Shown here in pieces: positions 55,528-64,000 of a stretch of 64,000 nucleotides of DNA. The DNA comes from Spirochaetia bacterium (GTDB lineage: Bacteria > Spirochaetota > UBA4802 > UBA5550): contig VFJS01000088.1 in NCBI GenBank assembly GCA_009885955.1, positions 38,937 through 102,936 of the forward strand. Reading direction: 5' to 3'. The position numbers and the translations under genes were made by a program. Under the pieces are notes generated by a model that saw only the letters and a program-made list of their open reading frames with translations, ran no database searches and was not told the origin of the DNA. The stretch's first letter is position 1. Every line of letters starts with the position of its first letter.

Positions 55528-57147
55528 TTGGATAAAGGTAAAAAGGTTCCGGGGAAAGCGCCTGTCCCAGTTAAGAAAGGGGCCGAGACAGGGGGGAGTA
55601 AAGGGGTCCGGTTTGGTATACGGTTCAAGCTGTCCCTTGCCATTATTGTCCTTGTAACCATGATTATTGTTTCATTCACCGGATATTTCATTATAAGGGA
55701 AAGCAATTTATTAAAAGAACAGATTTTCCAGTTTGTCAAAAGGGAGCTGGTTCATCTCTCCAATACGGTTCAGGAAACCCTCGGCGTTGAAGAGATTGCC
55801 ATTGTCAATGCCGTAAAAGATCTGGAGAATAGTTTTAAATATATCAATTATACCTTTATTCTTGGAAAAAAAGATACCCTCAAAAAAAATGCCGACCCGA
55901 AAGATCATTCAATCATCCAGTTTTTTGACCGGACTAAAAAACATGATTTAGGAAAACAGCTGGATGATAAAATTGACAGGGAGCTCACCGGCCCCGGGAA
56001 GGAAGATGAAATTAAAGTAATCGATTACCCGGATCCGAATGACAACAGCGGCATCATATATGATTTTTCCAAGCCTGTTATCGGCAAGTTCAACAAGAAT
56101 GTACAGCTCGGCATGGTCATAATCGGCATATCAGATATCATCATAAGAAATGAAATTCAGGAAACAATAAACTATATCATACCGTTATCTCTGGGAATTC
56201 TTATCCTCTCAATCATAGGTTCGGTTATCCTTGCAGGTGTTATCATAAAACCGATTAAAGTGCTTTCCCATGGGGCTGCTGTTATAGGGCAGGGCGATCT
56301 GGACCATAAAATTAATGTCAACTCCAGGGATGAACTGGGGCAGCTTGCGCGGGAGTTCAATTTTATGACTGCCATGATCAAGGATGCAAAAAACAAGGAG
56401 ATCGAGTCGCGCCTTATGGAGGAGCAGCTGGAGATGGCAAAAGATATCCAGGAGGGTTTGAATCCCATTGCCTTTTACAACAAAAAGGGGATTCAGATAA
56501 AAGGGTTTACCAAGGCTGCCAAGGGTGTTGGCGGCGACTATTTTGACTATCACGACATTGATGATGACAAGATATGCGCCCTTATCAGCGACGTTTCCGG
56601 TAAGGGGGTTCCGGCTTCGCTGGTAATGGTAATGATAAGAACCGTCTTCACCACCTATCTTACAAGAAAGGATATAGACTGCGCAAAAGTTGTCACTGCA
56701 ATCAATACATCCCTGAGCGCCGATTTCGCAATAGATAAATTTGCAACGCTGTTTTTTTTCATCTATGACAGAAAAACCGAGGAGCTCTCCTTTTCCAATG
56801 CAGGCCATGGTCCGCTTTTCTGCTACCGGGCCTCGCTGAATGCCTGCACAAATACCAAGTTAGACGGTGTCCCTATCGGGATTACGGAGGATGCTGTTTA
56901 TATACAGGGCAAAGTTAAATTAAATCCCGGGGACATAGTAATTCTTTATACAGATGGTGTTACGGAGATGAGAAATGCCAGCAGAGAGGAATTCGGGATA
57001 AAAAGGGTGAAAAAATTCATGATTGAAAATTCAAATTTAAACGCTAAAGACTTTGCGGAGCTCCTGATAAAAACGATTGATGATTTCCGCGGTGATACTC
57101 CGCCTCATGATGATGAGACTTTGCTGGTTTTCAAGAGAGAAACTTAG
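55528..57147 (+). CDS. HAMP-domain SpoIIE/RsbU-type PP2C serine phosphatase
   Basis: A 539-residue protein starting with TTG. Transmembrane helix 1 (LSLAIIVLVTMIIVSFTGYF) is followed by a periplasmic sensor domain of about 150 residues, transmembrane helix 2 (LSLGILILSIIGSVILAGVI), a HAMP domain (IIKPIKVLSHGAAVIGQGDLD) and a coiled coil (IESRLMEEQLEMAKDIQEGL). The phosphatase domain has VGGDYFDYHDIDDDKI (metal ligands), ALISDVSGKGVPASL, FSNAGHGPLF, YTDGVTEMRNASREEFG and the final DDETLLVF, all SpoIIE/RsbU motifs. It would dephosphorylate an anti-sigma antagonist of the STAS type in response to a periplasmic signal. Confidence 0.9.
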   Translation: MDKGKKVPGKAPVPVKKGAETGGSKGVRFGIRFKLSLAIIVLVTMIIVSFTGYFIIRESNLLKEQIFQFVKRELVHLSNTVQETLGVEEIAIVNAVKDLENSFKYINYTFILGKKDTLKKNADPKDHSIIQFFDRTKKHDLGKQLDDKIDRELTGPGKEDEIKVIDYPDPNDNSGIIYDFSKPVIGKFNKNVQLGMVIIGISDIIIRNEIQETINYIIPLSLGILILSIIGSVILAGVIIKPIKVLSHGAAVIGQGDLDHKINVNSRDELGQLAREFNFMTAMIKDAKNKEIESRLMEEQLEMAKDIQEGLNPIAFYNKKGIQIKGFTKAAKGVGGDYFDYHDIDDDKICALISDVSGKGVPASLVMVMIRTVFTTYLTRKDIDCAKVVTAINTSLSADFAIDKFATLFFFIYDRKTEELSFSNAGHGPLFCYRASLNACTNTKLDGVPIGITEDAVYIQGKVKLNPGDIVILYTDGVTEMRNASREEFGIKRVKKFMIENSNLNAKDFAELLIKTIDDFRGDTPPHDDETLLVFKRET

Positions 57148-57151
57148 TGAT

Positions 57152-57475
57152 TTAAATAAGCTCATCATCGGATTCGTAAATTTTGAAGAATTTATCAAGG
57201 GTTGCAAGCTTCAGGATATTAAGGACATCATCATGTATGTTCATGAGCGCGAATTTACCGTTGTGGGCCTTCATTTTTTTTTGTCCAGCCACAAGGGCTC
57301 CTATGCCAGATGAATCCATGTAATTCACATACTGCATATCAACAACAACACTGGGATTCGCTCCGTCAGTAATACTGAAAAGCGCTTTTTTTAATTCACT
57401 TACATTGTAAAGATCAACTTCACCGCTAACCTGTATGATTTTGTGTTCACCGTGATCTTTTACTTCAATTTCCAT
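57152..57475 (-). CDS. STAS-domain anti-sigma factor antagonist
   Basis: A 107-residue single STAS domain. The phosphorylatable serine lies in YMDSSGIGALV, and the opening IIQVSGEVDLYNVSELKKAL fits the RsbV/SpoIIAA pattern. It is the obvious substrate class for the adjacent SpoIIE-type phosphatase, whose stop codon is 4 bases away on the opposite strand. The convergent orientation is unusual, since partner genes are normally co-directional. No anti-sigma kinase or sigma factor lies nearby. Confidence 0.9.
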   Translation of the reverse strand: MEIEVKDHGEHKIIQVSGEVDLYNVSELKKALFSITDGANPSVVVDMQYVNYMDSSGIGALVAGQKKMKAHNGKFALMNIHDDVLNILKLATLDKFFKIYESDDELI

Positions 57476-57660
57476 TTAAATCTCCAGACTTTCCCATAAA
57501 TCATTAGAAATTTGTTTAACCAGGTTTGCCTGAAAAGGCTCATTCCTGATGTTTTTTTTATTGTTGAAGTACGGATTGTACCATCAATTGCCTGATTTTG
57601 TTTATTTTGCACCTGTATCATTCTTTGTAAAGAAGAATTTTTTTAAAAATCCATATTCCG

Positions 57661-58857
57661 TTATTTTTTTAGCAGGGCCTCAACCTTGGATGGCAGGCCG
57701 AATATTTTAATAAATCCTGTAGCATCCTTCTGGTCATAGAGCTCGCTTGCATCAAAGGTTGCTATGTCGGTATTGTACAGGGTCACTGGTGATTTTCTCC
57801 CGACTACGATACAGTTCCCCTTGTAGAGCTTCAGTTTGACAGTTCCGGTAACATTTTCCTGGGTTTTATTTATAAATGCATCAAGGGACTCCTTTTTTCT
57901 GGTAAACCATTGGCCATTATATATCAGCGCTGCATATTCTCCGGCAAGCCTGTCCTTCAAATGCTGGCTTTCCCTGTCCAGGGTAATTGATTCCAGGTCC
58001 CTGTGGGCAATATGAAGCATGGTTCCAGCCGGTGTTTCATACACACCCCTTGATTTGATGCCTACAAGCCTGTTTTCAACTATATCCACTCTTCCGATTC
58101 CATTATCTCCGGCAATTTTATTCAATTTTTTCATTAATTCAACAGGGCCGGTCTTAGCTCCGTTAATCCCAGACGGAGTTCCTCTATCAAAATCTATTTC
58201 AATATATACAGGTTTATCAGGGGCCTTTTCCGGTGATTTTGTAAGGATAAACATATCCTCATCGGGCTCATAATAGGGATCTTCAAGAATTCCACCCTCG
58301 TAGGAAATATGAAGTATGTTCCTGTCCATGGAGTAGGGTTTATCCCTGCTTACCGGTACAGGTATATTATGCTTCTGGGCATAGTCAAAGAGTTTACTCC
58401 TTGAATCCAGTTCCCAGATGCGCCATGGGGCAATAATCGTAAGCTGGGGGGCCAGTGTCATGAAAGCCATTTCAAACCGTACCTGGTCGTTGCCTTTGCC
58501 TGTGGCGCCATGGCAGAGCGCATCAGCCCCTTCTCTCAATGCAATTTCCACCTGTTTTTTTGCTATTACAGGCCTTGCTATTGACGTGCCGAGGAGATAC
58601 CTGTCTTCATATATGGCATTGGCTTTTATTGACTGAAAAACATAATTTTTTACGAAATCTTCAGTGAGGTCCTCAATAAAGCATTTGCTTGCACCCGTTT
58701 TCAGCGCCTTTTCCTCAAGGCCGTTGAGCTCTTCCTCCTGGCCGACATCGGCGGCAAAGGCAATGACCTCGCAGCCGTAGGTCTCAACAAGCCATTTCAG
58801 GATTATTGATGTATCCAGCCCTCCGGAATAGGCAAGGACGACTTTTTTCACTTTCAT
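57661..58857 (-). CDS. argG: Argininosuccinate synthase
   Basis: A 398-residue enzyme of normal length. The P-loop AYSGGLDTS lies at the N-terminus and [13 protein letters not shown] near residue 115. ATG 58857 is chosen because GAGG lies seven bases upstream; the longer frame starts with a TTG lacking support. It joins citrulline and aspartate using ATP. Last gene of the argD-argF-argG unit. Confidence 0.96.
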   Translation of the reverse strand: MKVKKVVLAYSGGLDTSIILKWLVETYGCEVIAFAADVGQEEELNGLEEKALKTGASKCFIEDLTEDFVKNYVFQSIKANAIYEDRYLLGTSIARPVIAKKQVEIALREGADALCHGATGKGNDQVRFEMAFMTLAPQLTIIAPWRIWELDSRSKLFDYAQKHNIPVPVSRDKPYSMDRNILHISYEGGILEDPYYEPDEDMFILTKSPEKAPDKPVYIEIDFDRGTPSGINGAKTGPVELMKKLNKIAGDNGIGRVDIVENRLVGIKSRGVYETPAGTMLHIAHRDLESITLDRESQHLKDRLAGEYAALIYNGQWFTRKKESLDAFINKTQENVTGTVKLKLYKGNCIVVGRKSPVTLYNTDIATFDASELYDQKDATGFIKIFGLPSKVEALLKK

Positions 58858-58885
58858 GATCAACCTCAAAAGGTGTAAATATTTT

Positions 58886-59827
58886 TTATTTCATCATCAG
58901 AGAGCACATAATAGCCTTCTGAATATGGAGCCTGTTTTCCGCCTGCTCAAAGACGATCGAATTTTCGGAATCGATGACATCGGAATCGATTTCCTCTCCC
59001 CTGTGTGCAGGCAGGCAGTGCATAATCCTGCACCTTTCAGGACATTTTTTCATAAGCTCGCTGTTTATTTTAAATTTTTTGAAAATCTTTTTTCTTTTTT
59101 CCGACTCCTTTTCCTGACCCATGCTTGTCCATACATCGGTATAAATGTAATCAGCGTCCTGAACGGCTTCATCAATATTATTTGTTATCAGAATTCCAGT
59201 GCCCGATTTTTTTGAGATATCGCGCGCATGACTGATAACCTCACTGTCAGGTTCATACCCCTTTGGCGTAGCAATGGCTATGTTCATGCCCAGTAGCGGC
59301 GCTCCCAATAGCAGGGAATTAGCTACATTGTTGCCGTCCCCGATATAGACAAGATTGATTTTAGAAAAGTCGCTTTTTTCCTCGTAAATGGTAAAATAAT
59401 CAGTGAGTGACTGGCAGGGGTGATAGGTATCGGTGAGCCCGTTAATCACCGGCACCGATGAGTTCTCGGCCAATGCCATGGCTTTTTCATGGGAAAAGGT
59501 CCTGATCATTATTGCATCAACATATCTGGACAGGACCCTGGCAGTATCGGCGAGGGATTCTCCACGGCCTATCTGTATGTCATTTCCGCTCAGGAACAGG
59601 GAAAACCCTCCAAGCTGCTGGATCCCTACTTCAAAGGAGACCCTTGTTCTTGTGGAATTTTTCTCAAATATCATGGCCAGGGTTTTTTTGTTTAAAAAAT
59701 CGTAATGTCTCCCTTTTTTAAGATCACGTTTCAGGCGGAGAGTAAATTCAAAGAGCTCAAATATCTCCTCTTTTGAGAAATCCGTCATTTTCAGAAAATC
59801 TTTTGCTTTAACCTTAGGGATTTTCAT
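58886..59827 (-). CDS. argF: Ornithine carbamoyltransferase
   Basis: A 313-residue enzyme of normal length. Carbamoyl phosphate binding STRTR at residues 58-62, ornithine-binding HCLPAHRG near residue 270, and MIRTFSHE / HPCQSLTDY in between. It makes citrulline in the cytoplasm. It starts 4 bases after the argD stop and is followed by argG after 28 bases. Confidence 0.96.
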   Translation of the reverse strand: MKIPKVKAKDFLKMTDFSKEEIFELFEFTLRLKRDLKKGRHYDFLNKKTLAMIFEKNSTRTRVSFEVGIQQLGGFSLFLSGNDIQIGRGESLADTARVLSRYVDAIMIRTFSHEKAMALAENSSVPVINGLTDTYHPCQSLTDYFTIYEEKSDFSKINLVYIGDGNNVANSLLLGAPLLGMNIAIATPKGYEPDSEVISHARDISKKSGTGILITNNIDEAVQDADYIYTDVWTSMGQEKESEKRKKIFKKFKINSELMKKCPERCRIMHCLPAHRGEEIDSDVIDSENSIVFEQAENRLHIQKAIMCSLMMK

Positions 59828-59831
59828 TATT

Positions 59832-61043
59832 TTATCCTTGTACCTGTATAAGAAGTCTTTTCAAAATGCGCAATCCAACCCTGGCCGTGCTCATTCTGAT
59901 ATTAAGGGGCGGCATGATCCGTATTGTTTTTTCCGCAGTGCAGTTTATCACAAGTCCCATTTTCAGCGCCTGTGTTATCAGTTCTGCGCATGGGATATTC
60001 AGCTCAAGGCCTATATGGAGCCCCATCCCCCTGACTTCTTTCACAAGCGGAATCTCCTTTTTCATCTGGTTGAACTGTTCAAAGAAAAAAGCCCCCACTG
60101 ATTTTACATTTTTAAGAAAACTGGTTTTTTTTACTTCGCCCATAGACGCTATGGCTGCTGCTGAGGCAAGATGGTTTCCTCCAAAGGTGCTTCCATGCGT
60201 TCCCCGCGTGAAGAATTCTGCCATCTCCTTTTTAGTATGGAGCGCACCTACGGGGAATCCCCCTCCAAGCCCCTTGGCAACGGTAATCGCATCGGGTGTT
60301 ATGCCGTAATGCTGATAGCCGAAGAGCTTCCCCGTTCTTCCCATCCCTGTCTGGATTTCATCAATGATGGTACATATCCCACTGTCCCGGCAGATTGCGA
60401 AAACTTCTTTTACAAAATTTTTGTCCGCAACGATGATGCCGCCTTCACCCTGAATCAGCTCTATCATAACTGCTGCAATGTTTTTATTGAGTGAAACTTC
60501 CTTCCTGAAACTTTCAATATCGTTATATGGGAGGTATATGAAACCGGGCGGGAGAGGCCCGAAGCCTTCATGTATTTTTCCCTGGCCTGTGGCAGTCATG
60601 CTCCCCATGGTCCTTCCGTGAAAAGAGTTTTTAAAGGATATGATTTCGTATCTTTTTTCGGACGTACTTAATCCGTACTTTCTGGCCAGCTTGATTGCGG
60701 CTTCATTGGCCTCGGTACCGCTGTTTACGAAAAGGGTCTTCCCGGGAAAAGATATTTCCGACATGAGTTTTGCAGCTTTGATCTGCTCCATGTTGTAGTA
60801 CCAGTTTGATGTGTGGAGTATCCTGTCCGTCTGGGCATGTATTGCCCTGGTCAGGGCCCTGTTTTTGTAGCCTACATTTGACACGGCTATCCCTGAAAAA
60901 AAATCAATATACTTTTTCCCGTCCTGGTCAAAAAGATATGCGCCATCGCCCCTTACAAAGCATGCAGGCAGCCTGTCGCCATAGTTCTGGAAAAGGTATT
61001 TTTTATCCTCCTCAATTATTTTTTTCAGCTTTCTGGAAATCAT
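59832..61043 (-). CDS. argD: Acetylornithine aminotransferase
   Basis: A 403-residue class III aminotransferase. PLP-binding Lys257 lies in TVAKGLGGG; Asp228 in IIDEIQTG contacts the pyridine nitrogen; FVNSGTEANEAA is the phosphate-binding region. It acts on N-acetylornithine in arginine synthesis and could also work in lysine synthesis. A minus-strand terminator lies just upstream, so argD-argF-argG is likely to have its own promoter. Confidence 0.94.
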   Translation of the reverse strand: MISRKLKKIIEEDKKYLFQNYGDRLPACFVRGDGAYLFDQDGKKYIDFFSGIAVSNVGYKNRALTRAIHAQTDRILHTSNWYYNMEQIKAAKLMSEISFPGKTLFVNSGTEANEAAIKLARKYGLSTSEKRYEIISFKNSFHGRTMGSMTATGQGKIHEGFGPLPPGFIYLPYNDIESFRKEVSLNKNIAAVMIELIQGEGGIIVADKNFVKEVFAICRDSGICTIIDEIQTGMGRTGKLFGYQHYGITPDAITVAKGLGGGFPVGALHTKKEMAEFFTRGTHGSTFGGNHLASAAAIASMGEVKKTSFLKNVKSVGAFFFEQFNQMKKEIPLVKEVRGMGLHIGLELNIPCAELITQALKMGLVINCTAEKTIRIMPPLNIRMSTARVGLRILKRLLIQVQG

Positions 61044-61061
61044 GATAAATCACCATTAATG

Positions 61062-61093
61062 TCAAAAATAAAAAATCGGGGGATTCCCGATTT
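61062..61093 (-). terminator. Rho-independent terminator between the envelope gene and argD
   Basis: AAATCGGG and CCCGATTT form a perfect 8-bp stem with a five-base loop. On the minus strand it is followed by TTTTATTTTT. It ends the transcript of the gene at 61160 and splits the arginine cluster into two units. Confidence 0.75.
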
Positions 61094-61159
61094 AATAAAA
61101 AAGACATTTTAAAATTCCAATTTTTTTAATGTCAATAATAATTCATTTTTTTTGTAAAC

Positions 61160-62350
61160 TTAAATTCTGTACCCGACACCGGCAAAGACCGTGTACATAA
61201 ACAGGTTTTTTAAAGGGTATATGAGTGTGTCAAATGATCCGCCGAATGTAAAAAGGACCGGCCTGATGTCAAAGTCCATAGATGCTGAAAGCTTAATATA
61301 TTTTCCGTGCGGGGTGTTATTTATTTTCCCCTGATTATTCAGTCCACCAGAGCCTGGAGGCATATCCTCCCACCTGGCATTTACAATTCCGTATCCGCAC
61401 GCAAGAGAGATGCCCATCAATCGGGAAAGCCTGCCGGTAAGATGAAAGTTGATCAGGCCTGCCCAGAGTGAGAATTCCTGGTCATAGGTATTGCCAATTC
61501 CATCACTCTGTTTCCTGCTGGTGCCGAAATGTTCCAGGTCTAAGGATGCCCCGAGAATTTCAGTTACGTGTAATAGGAGATAGGTGCTAATAAACCTGGT
61601 GTTTTTGAAATCATTACTGTAGTTTTTTATAAAGTAGAGTTCTCCGTAATTAAATCCAATAGTGACATGACTCAGCCTTTTGTACAAGGGAATAAATGGC
61701 GACTGGTTGAACAGCTTTTTGTTATCATCCTCAAAAACAGTCAGCTGGTTTTCAATTTTCGTTGTGATATCATCTGTGGTATCTTTCAGGAGCGCTCCCA
61801 CCTCAATACTTTTTTTATGTATCCGGGTCAGTTTTTTCCCTTTCACATTGTATATGTCAATGATAAGTTCCAGCGCATTTTGGGATACAGTATAGGAGCC
61901 TGTTATCAAGTAACCGGGAAGGTCATCCTTTGATGATTCAAGGATTTTTTTAATCCTTTCCAGAATATCTCTCATTCTTTTTTCATAAAGTTTCTCAAGG
62001 GACTTTATTTCGTCCTGGGCAATACGCTCGCTGCTTCCCGCCGTTTTATCAGATTTTTTTTTAGTTTCCGTGGAAATTTTTTTTTCGGTTTTGCTTTCTG
62101 CACCATCGATATTTTCATTGATGTATTTAACATCAAATTGTGGCGAGCTGCCCAGGCTCTTTGCTATGGTGAGCGGAATTACCTGGGAGTAAAATTGGTA
62201 TTTTGCCTCAGCACTGGTCGAGATAAAATTGTAGATTATCACCTTCTTTTTTGGTTCTCCCGGCAGGGTTGTGTCTTTACCTGAGAGGGGAATCATGATT
62301 CCGGTGATCCATAGAGCGGTTAATAAAATTTTTTTTATCATATTCGTCAT
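61160..62350 (-). CDS. Envelope protein with predicted C-terminal outer-membrane barrel
   Basis: A 396-residue protein. Signal peptide at residues 1-24. Residues 30-200 form a domain with a strongly charged insertion (TEKKISTETKKKSDK, about 85-105) and coiled coil. From about residue 215 the pattern changes to alternating strands (LSHVTIGFNYGELYF, ACGYGIVNARWE) ending in FAGVGYRI, consistent with an eight-strand outer-membrane barrel. The first half may resemble CsgG/GNA-like envelope assembly proteins, which I cannot verify. It sits inside the arginine cluster between argJ and argD. AGGA precedes ATG 62350. Confidence 0.6.
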   Translation of the reverse strand: MTNMIKKILLTALWITGIMIPLSGKDTTLPGEPKKKVIIYNFISTSAEAKYQFYSQVIPLTIAKSLGSSPQFDVKYINENIDGAESKTEKKISTETKKKSDKTAGSSERIAQDEIKSLEKLYEKRMRDILERIKKILESSKDDLPGYLITGSYTVSQNALELIIDIYNVKGKKLTRIHKKSIEVGALLKDTTDDITTKIENQLTVFEDDNKKLFNQSPFIPLYKRLSHVTIGFNYGELYFIKNYSNDFKNTRFISTYLLLHVTEILGASLDLEHFGTSRKQSDGIGNTYDQEFSLWAGLINFHLTGRLSRLMGISLACGYGIVNARWEDMPPGSGGLNNQGKINNTPHGKYIKLSASMDFDIRPVLFTFGGSFDTLIYPLKNLFMYTVFAGVGYRI

Positions 62351-62437
62351 TCGCTATTTCCTATGAATAATTTAATTAATATGATAAAAAATGTCAACCG
62401 TATATTCCATTAACAACCCTCCGCCGGCCTCAGTTTT

Positions 62438-63628
62438 TCAAGTGGTATATTCAGCATTTATCCTGACATAATCATAGGAGATATCAGAAGTAATCATCAT
62501 TGCCCTGCCGGATCCTAAGCCAAGGTCAACAGTTACAGAAAACTCCCTCTTTGACAGGACATCCATAAGGGAATTCCGGTCATAATCCCCGGGCTTTCCC
62601 ATGGACAGAACTGTTATATTTTCAAACATTACCGTAAGGGACTCCTCCTTTACCATTGCGCCTGAATATCCGGCTGCAGCTGCAATTCTTCCCCAGTTCG
62701 GGTCCCTGCCGAAAAAGGCAGTCTTCACAAGCAGTGATTCCGATATGGCCCTGGCCGCCTTTTTGGCGTCTTCATCGCTTTCGGCATTGATGACATGAAT
62801 CCTGACAAGCTTTGTCGCACCTTCGGCATCGTGTATGAGCATTTCCGCAATCCCTGACATAACATGGAGTAGGGCTCTCATAAAAATTTCAAGATCAGTT
62901 GCCGAGGACAGAGGATTGCCGGATAGGGGTGAGAGGATGATCGCCGTATCGTTTGTCGACATGTCGCCGTCAATGGTTATGGCATTCAGAGTTGTCTCCA
63001 CTGTGCTCCTGAAAATGATGTCAAGGTTTTCCTTCGAAACCGGTGCATCAGTAATGATATAACAGAGGAGGGTTGCCATGTCCGGCGCAATCATCCCTGA
63101 GCCTTTTGCCGTTCCAGCTATCGTAAAGTCGCCGCGGCCCGTGGAAAATGATACTGATACAGCCTTGGGATAGGTGTCTGTTGTCATGATTGCCCTGGGG
63201 ATGACAGTGCCGTTTTCCCGGGAAAGATTTTTTACCAGTTCTCCATGGCTCTCTATCATTTTTTCAGCCGGGAGCTGGCGGCCAATGACTCCCGTGGAAC
63301 ACATCAGAACCGATTCCGGACTTGAATGGAGCCTGGCTGCAATATCGCCGGTCAGGATTTTTGCGTTTTCATATCCCTCAGTTCCGGTGCATGCATTGGC
63401 ATTGGTAGCATTAATGACTATGGCCGAAACGGGGTTGCCGATCCTCTCCCTGCATAATTTCACCGGCGCTGCTGCCATCAAGTTAGTTGTAAACATCCCC
63501 GAGGCATTGCACAGGACGTCGGGAACAATCAGGCAGTAGTCGAGCCTGTCCTTGTATTTTATCTCTGCCTTAACTGCGGAGAATCTGTAACCGGGAACGT
63601 TTTCCAGTCCTCCATCAAGGATTTTCAT
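62438..63628 (-). CDS. argJ: Bifunctional glutamate N-acetyltransferase / ornithine acetyltransferase ArgJ
   Basis: A 396-residue protein starting at ATG 63628, which has AGGAG eight bases upstream; the longer frame lacks it. The self-cleavage site lies in GSGMIAPDMATLL, where Thr186 becomes the nucleophile of the beta chain. TNANACTG and NDTAIILSPL are further conserved segments. It recycles the acetyl group from acetylornithine to glutamate, so this organism uses the cyclic acetyl pathway. argB, argC and argH are elsewhere. Confidence 0.95.
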   Translation of the reverse strand: MKILDGGLENVPGYRFSAVKAEIKYKDRLDYCLIVPDVLCNASGMFTTNLMAAAPVKLCRERIGNPVSAIVINATNANACTGTEGYENAKILTGDIAARLHSSPESVLMCSTGVIGRQLPAEKMIESHGELVKNLSRENGTVIPRAIMTTDTYPKAVSVSFSTGRGDFTIAGTAKGSGMIAPDMATLLCYIITDAPVSKENLDIIFRSTVETTLNAITIDGDMSTNDTAIILSPLSGNPLSSATDLEIFMRALLHVMSGIAEMLIHDAEGATKLVRIHVINAESDEDAKKAARAISESLLVKTAFFGRDPNWGRIAAAAGYSGAMVKEESLTVMFENITVLSMGKPGDYDRNSLMDVLSKREFSVTVDLGLGSGRAMMITSDISYDYVRINAEYTT

Positions 63629-64000
63629 CTGTTGTACTCCTGATATATTTATATGAACCTTCAAAATTCCCTGACTGTTCTGCTGATGCCATTAATTTAT
63701 TATATATGATTCTATTGTCAATACTATTGCATATAAAATTTAGATTTTGGAATGATAGCAACTATCCATAATTGCCATGCTTTTTTGAGTTCATACTTTA
63801 AGCAGGTTGTAATTACTGCTGTTTTGCTTTGCAGCTCAGAGTAAATATAGCTCAGAGTAAATGTTGTAATTAGCAGTATTTTAATTCCTGAAGTAACTAC
63901 TCAGCTCTTCAGCTTTGAAAATCCAAATATATCTGTCTACCGATCATGATCTGATAAATAGATTCAATAACATTTAAGCCCTGTTTTCTGACAGTCGAAA
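63629..64000. other. Intergenic region with short direct repeats and an element-end word
   Basis: AGCTCAGAGTAAAT occurs twice (63833-63846 and 63849-63862), inside TACTGCT/AGCAGTA arms near 63814 and 63877. GTAACTACTCAGCT at 63893-63906 is the outer word of the cacggat element family, so a fourth or fifth copy may extend beyond the window. No gene seen. Confidence 0.5.

Noticed and set aside
63690..63730. Promoter for argJ on the minus strand (TTGACA and TATAAT)
   Set aside because: Both hexamers exist but are only 11 bases apart, too close to work together.

Overview
The window reads as a chromosomal segment of a Gram-negative (diderm) bacterium of moderate, slightly AT-leaning composition. 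It carries BamA, a Skp-like chaperone, ExbB/ExbD, several lipoproteins and several outer-membrane barrel candidates. The mix of FecR/PEGA/PQQ-propeller and TPR envelope proteins, a HAMP-SpoIIE phosphatase, a Gld-type ABC operon and heavy AGG/AGA arginine usage suggests a spirochaete-like lineage. That placement is inference (about 60%); no rRNA gene or other decisive marker is present.

Layout. 1-2253 is the start of a PUFA-type polyketide synthase running off the left edge. 2.5-10 kb holds single or paired genes: a metallo-beta-lactamase-fold lipoprotein, a compositionally foreign YkgJ-type cysteine-cluster gene, an HMA protein plus barrel operon, an HtrA protease, two orphan proteins and a cupin. 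10.3-17.6 kb is an operon for a Gld-like ABC exporter (ATPase, permease, GldG-like, DUF4340) followed by lon. 17.6-23.3 kb has tRNA-Leu, a pentapeptide-repeat lipoprotein with a small zinc-ribbon gene, ndk, a VanY-like carboxypeptidase and a B12/radical-SAM protein. 23.5-27.2 kb is gap-tpiA-secG-metK. 27.3-38.6 kb is an envelope-biogenesis run: exbB-exbD-bamA-skp-yajC-unknown-secD-secF-unknown-ribD-ribE. 38.6-41 kb is glnA plus a Gfo/Idh oxidoreductase on the minus strand. 41.2-57.5 kb is dominated by unfamiliar envelope proteins, including a LysM bitopic protein, a FecR/PEGA/PQQ lipoprotein, a propeller/Fn3 protein and a TPR protein, ending in a SpoIIE-type phosphatase facing a STAS protein. 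57.6-63.6 kb is an arginine biosynthesis cluster (argJ, an envelope gene, argD, argF, argG) on the minus strand.

Several intergenic regions are occupied by imperfect inverted-repeat elements of at least four sequence families. They share one plan: stems built of short repeated words around an AT-rich centre. One family has a recurring outer word close to GTAACTACTCAGCT. A separate region, 9300-9560, contains five nested or consecutive hairpins and is the best candidate for an undescribed structured RNA or mobile-element remnant.

No CRISPR array, phage, complete insertion sequence or rRNA was found. The most unusual features are the seven-POTRA BamA, the 41-57 kb block of orphan envelope proteins, and the repeat and structured-RNA landscape.
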